Below, one piece after another: positions 63,567 to 64,000 of a stretch of 64,000 bases of DNA. How positions within the stretch are numbered: position 1 is the stretch's first letter; each line of letters starts with the position of its first letter. The position numbers and the translations under genes are program-made. Source of the DNA: Uliginosibacterium gangwonense DSM 18521 (lineage in GTDB: Bacteria; Pseudomonadota; Gammaproteobacteria; Burkholderiales; Rhodocyclaceae); assembly GCF_000373965.1 (NCBI RefSeq), contig NZ_KB892834.1, positions 240,600 to 304,599 of the forward strand, in the 5' to 3' direction. The notes below the pieces were generated by a model. The model was not told the DNA's origin. It ran no database searches and was given only the letters and a program-made list of their open reading frames with translations.

Positions 63567-64000
63567 GCTTGAATGCCTTCTTTGAGCAAACGTTGCAAGT
63601 ATTGTCCATAGCCATTTTTGGCGAGTGGCTGAGCCAGTCTCTCCAATTGCTCAGCGTTGATAAAACCTTTACGGAAAGCAATTTCTTCTGGACAAGCAAC
63701 TTTCAGTCCCTGGCGGTGTTCAATGGTTTCGATGAAGTTGCTGGCTTCGATCAGGCTCTCATGAGTACCGGTATCCAGCCATGCATAACCCCGACCCATG
63801 ATCTCCACACTGAGCTGGTCGCACTCTAGGTAGATGCAGTTCAAGTCGGTAATCTCCAACTCGCCCCGTGCCGATGGCTTGAGGCTGGCGGCAAAATCAA
63901 CGACCTGATTGTCGTAAAAATACAGGCCGGTGACCGCATAGTTACTCTTGGCTCTGGCAGGTTTTTCTTCCAAACTGGTGGCACGACCTTGCGCGTCAAA
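63563..64000 (-). CDS. rfbA: Glucose-1-phosphate thymidylyltransferase RmlA, second copy (5' end outside window)
   Basis: The C-terminal 145 residues of a second Rml[53 protein letters not shown] and [14 protein letters not shown]. It is clearly related to but divergent from the copy at 38.2 kb, especially near the C terminus, so it is an older paralogue and not a recent duplication. Its start and any rmlB or rmlD upstream lie beyond the window edge. Confidence 0.92.
   Translation of the reverse strand, partial: FDAQGRATSLEEKPARAKSNYAVTGLYFYDNQVVDFAASLKPSARGELEITDLNCIYLECDQLSVEIMGRGYAWLDTGTHESLIEASNFIETIEHRQGLKVACPEEIAFRKGFINAEQLERLAQPLAKNGYGQYLQRLLKEGIQA

Overview
The window reads as chromosomal DNA of a Gram-negative bacterium, most likely a betaproteobacterium. 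The evidence is the gene order mreB-mreC-mreD-mrdA-rodA-rlpA-dacA-DUF493-lipB-lipA, a GatCA amidotransferase pair, ribonuclease G and an ABC-exported O-antigen locus. The lineage is inferred from gene content, not from a marker gene. Most of the window is visibly GC-rich; about 44.6-52.3 kb is clearly richer in AT, as is common inside O-antigen loci.

0-17.4 kb is mainly housekeeping. It starts with the end of an HD-GYP gene, followed by the minus-strand cell-elongation and lipoate cluster from mreB (start 10953) down to lipA (stop 1052). Divergent from mreB runs a plus-strand set: gatC, gmhA, gatA, an iron-dependent alcohol dehydrogenase, mtgA, a small membrane protein and a CorA-type transporter with an added N-terminal MgtE-like domain.

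17.4-22.6 kb (minus strand) holds a glycosyltransferase, a reductase/epimerase, a polyprenyl-phosphate sugar-1-phosphate transferase and a membrane UDP-sugar 4,6-dehydratase. The last three follow the wbpV-wbpL-wbpM order known from Pseudomonas O-antigen loci and probably make and prime the first sugar of a lipid-linked glycan. A broken IS481-type transposase lies beside them.

22.7-37.5 kb is accessory DNA around a core rng gene. It contains a GNAT enzyme, a secreted Nep1-like (NLP) protein with its terminator, and a seven-gene arsenic operon: arsR, acr3, arsC, an ArsN2-type acetyltransferase fused to a sigma factor, an ArsP-like permease, a DGC-domain protein and a thioredoxin-like protein. 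Beyond rng are a small MITE-like element, divergent GH1 and GH2 glycosidases, a patatin-like lipase and an IS3-type transposase relic.

37.7-64 kb is one long minus-strand O-antigen locus. From its upstream (right) end it runs: rmlA copy 2 (cut by the window), an internally deleted rmlC, wzm, wzt, a double methyltransferase with a seven-repeat coiled coil, a GT4-RgpF protein, an epimerase, rhamnosyltransferase-like enzymes, a polytopic transferase, a small lipoprotein, a probable side-branch cassette (FAD enzyme, GT2 proteins, a GT-C-like/acyltransferase fusion, SDR, TIM-barrel isomerase, SMR-type flippase), then another glycosyltransferase and rmlB-rmlA-rmlC. Many neighbours overlap by ATGA, so translation is probably coupled. 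The likely logic is that a rhamnose-containing chain is built in the cytoplasm, capped by the methyltransferase protein, measured by its coiled coil, recognised by the Wzt C-terminal domain and exported by Wzm/Wzt. The most interesting candidate systems are this capping/ruler protein with 105-bp repeats and the ArsN2-sigma factor fusion in the arsenic operon.
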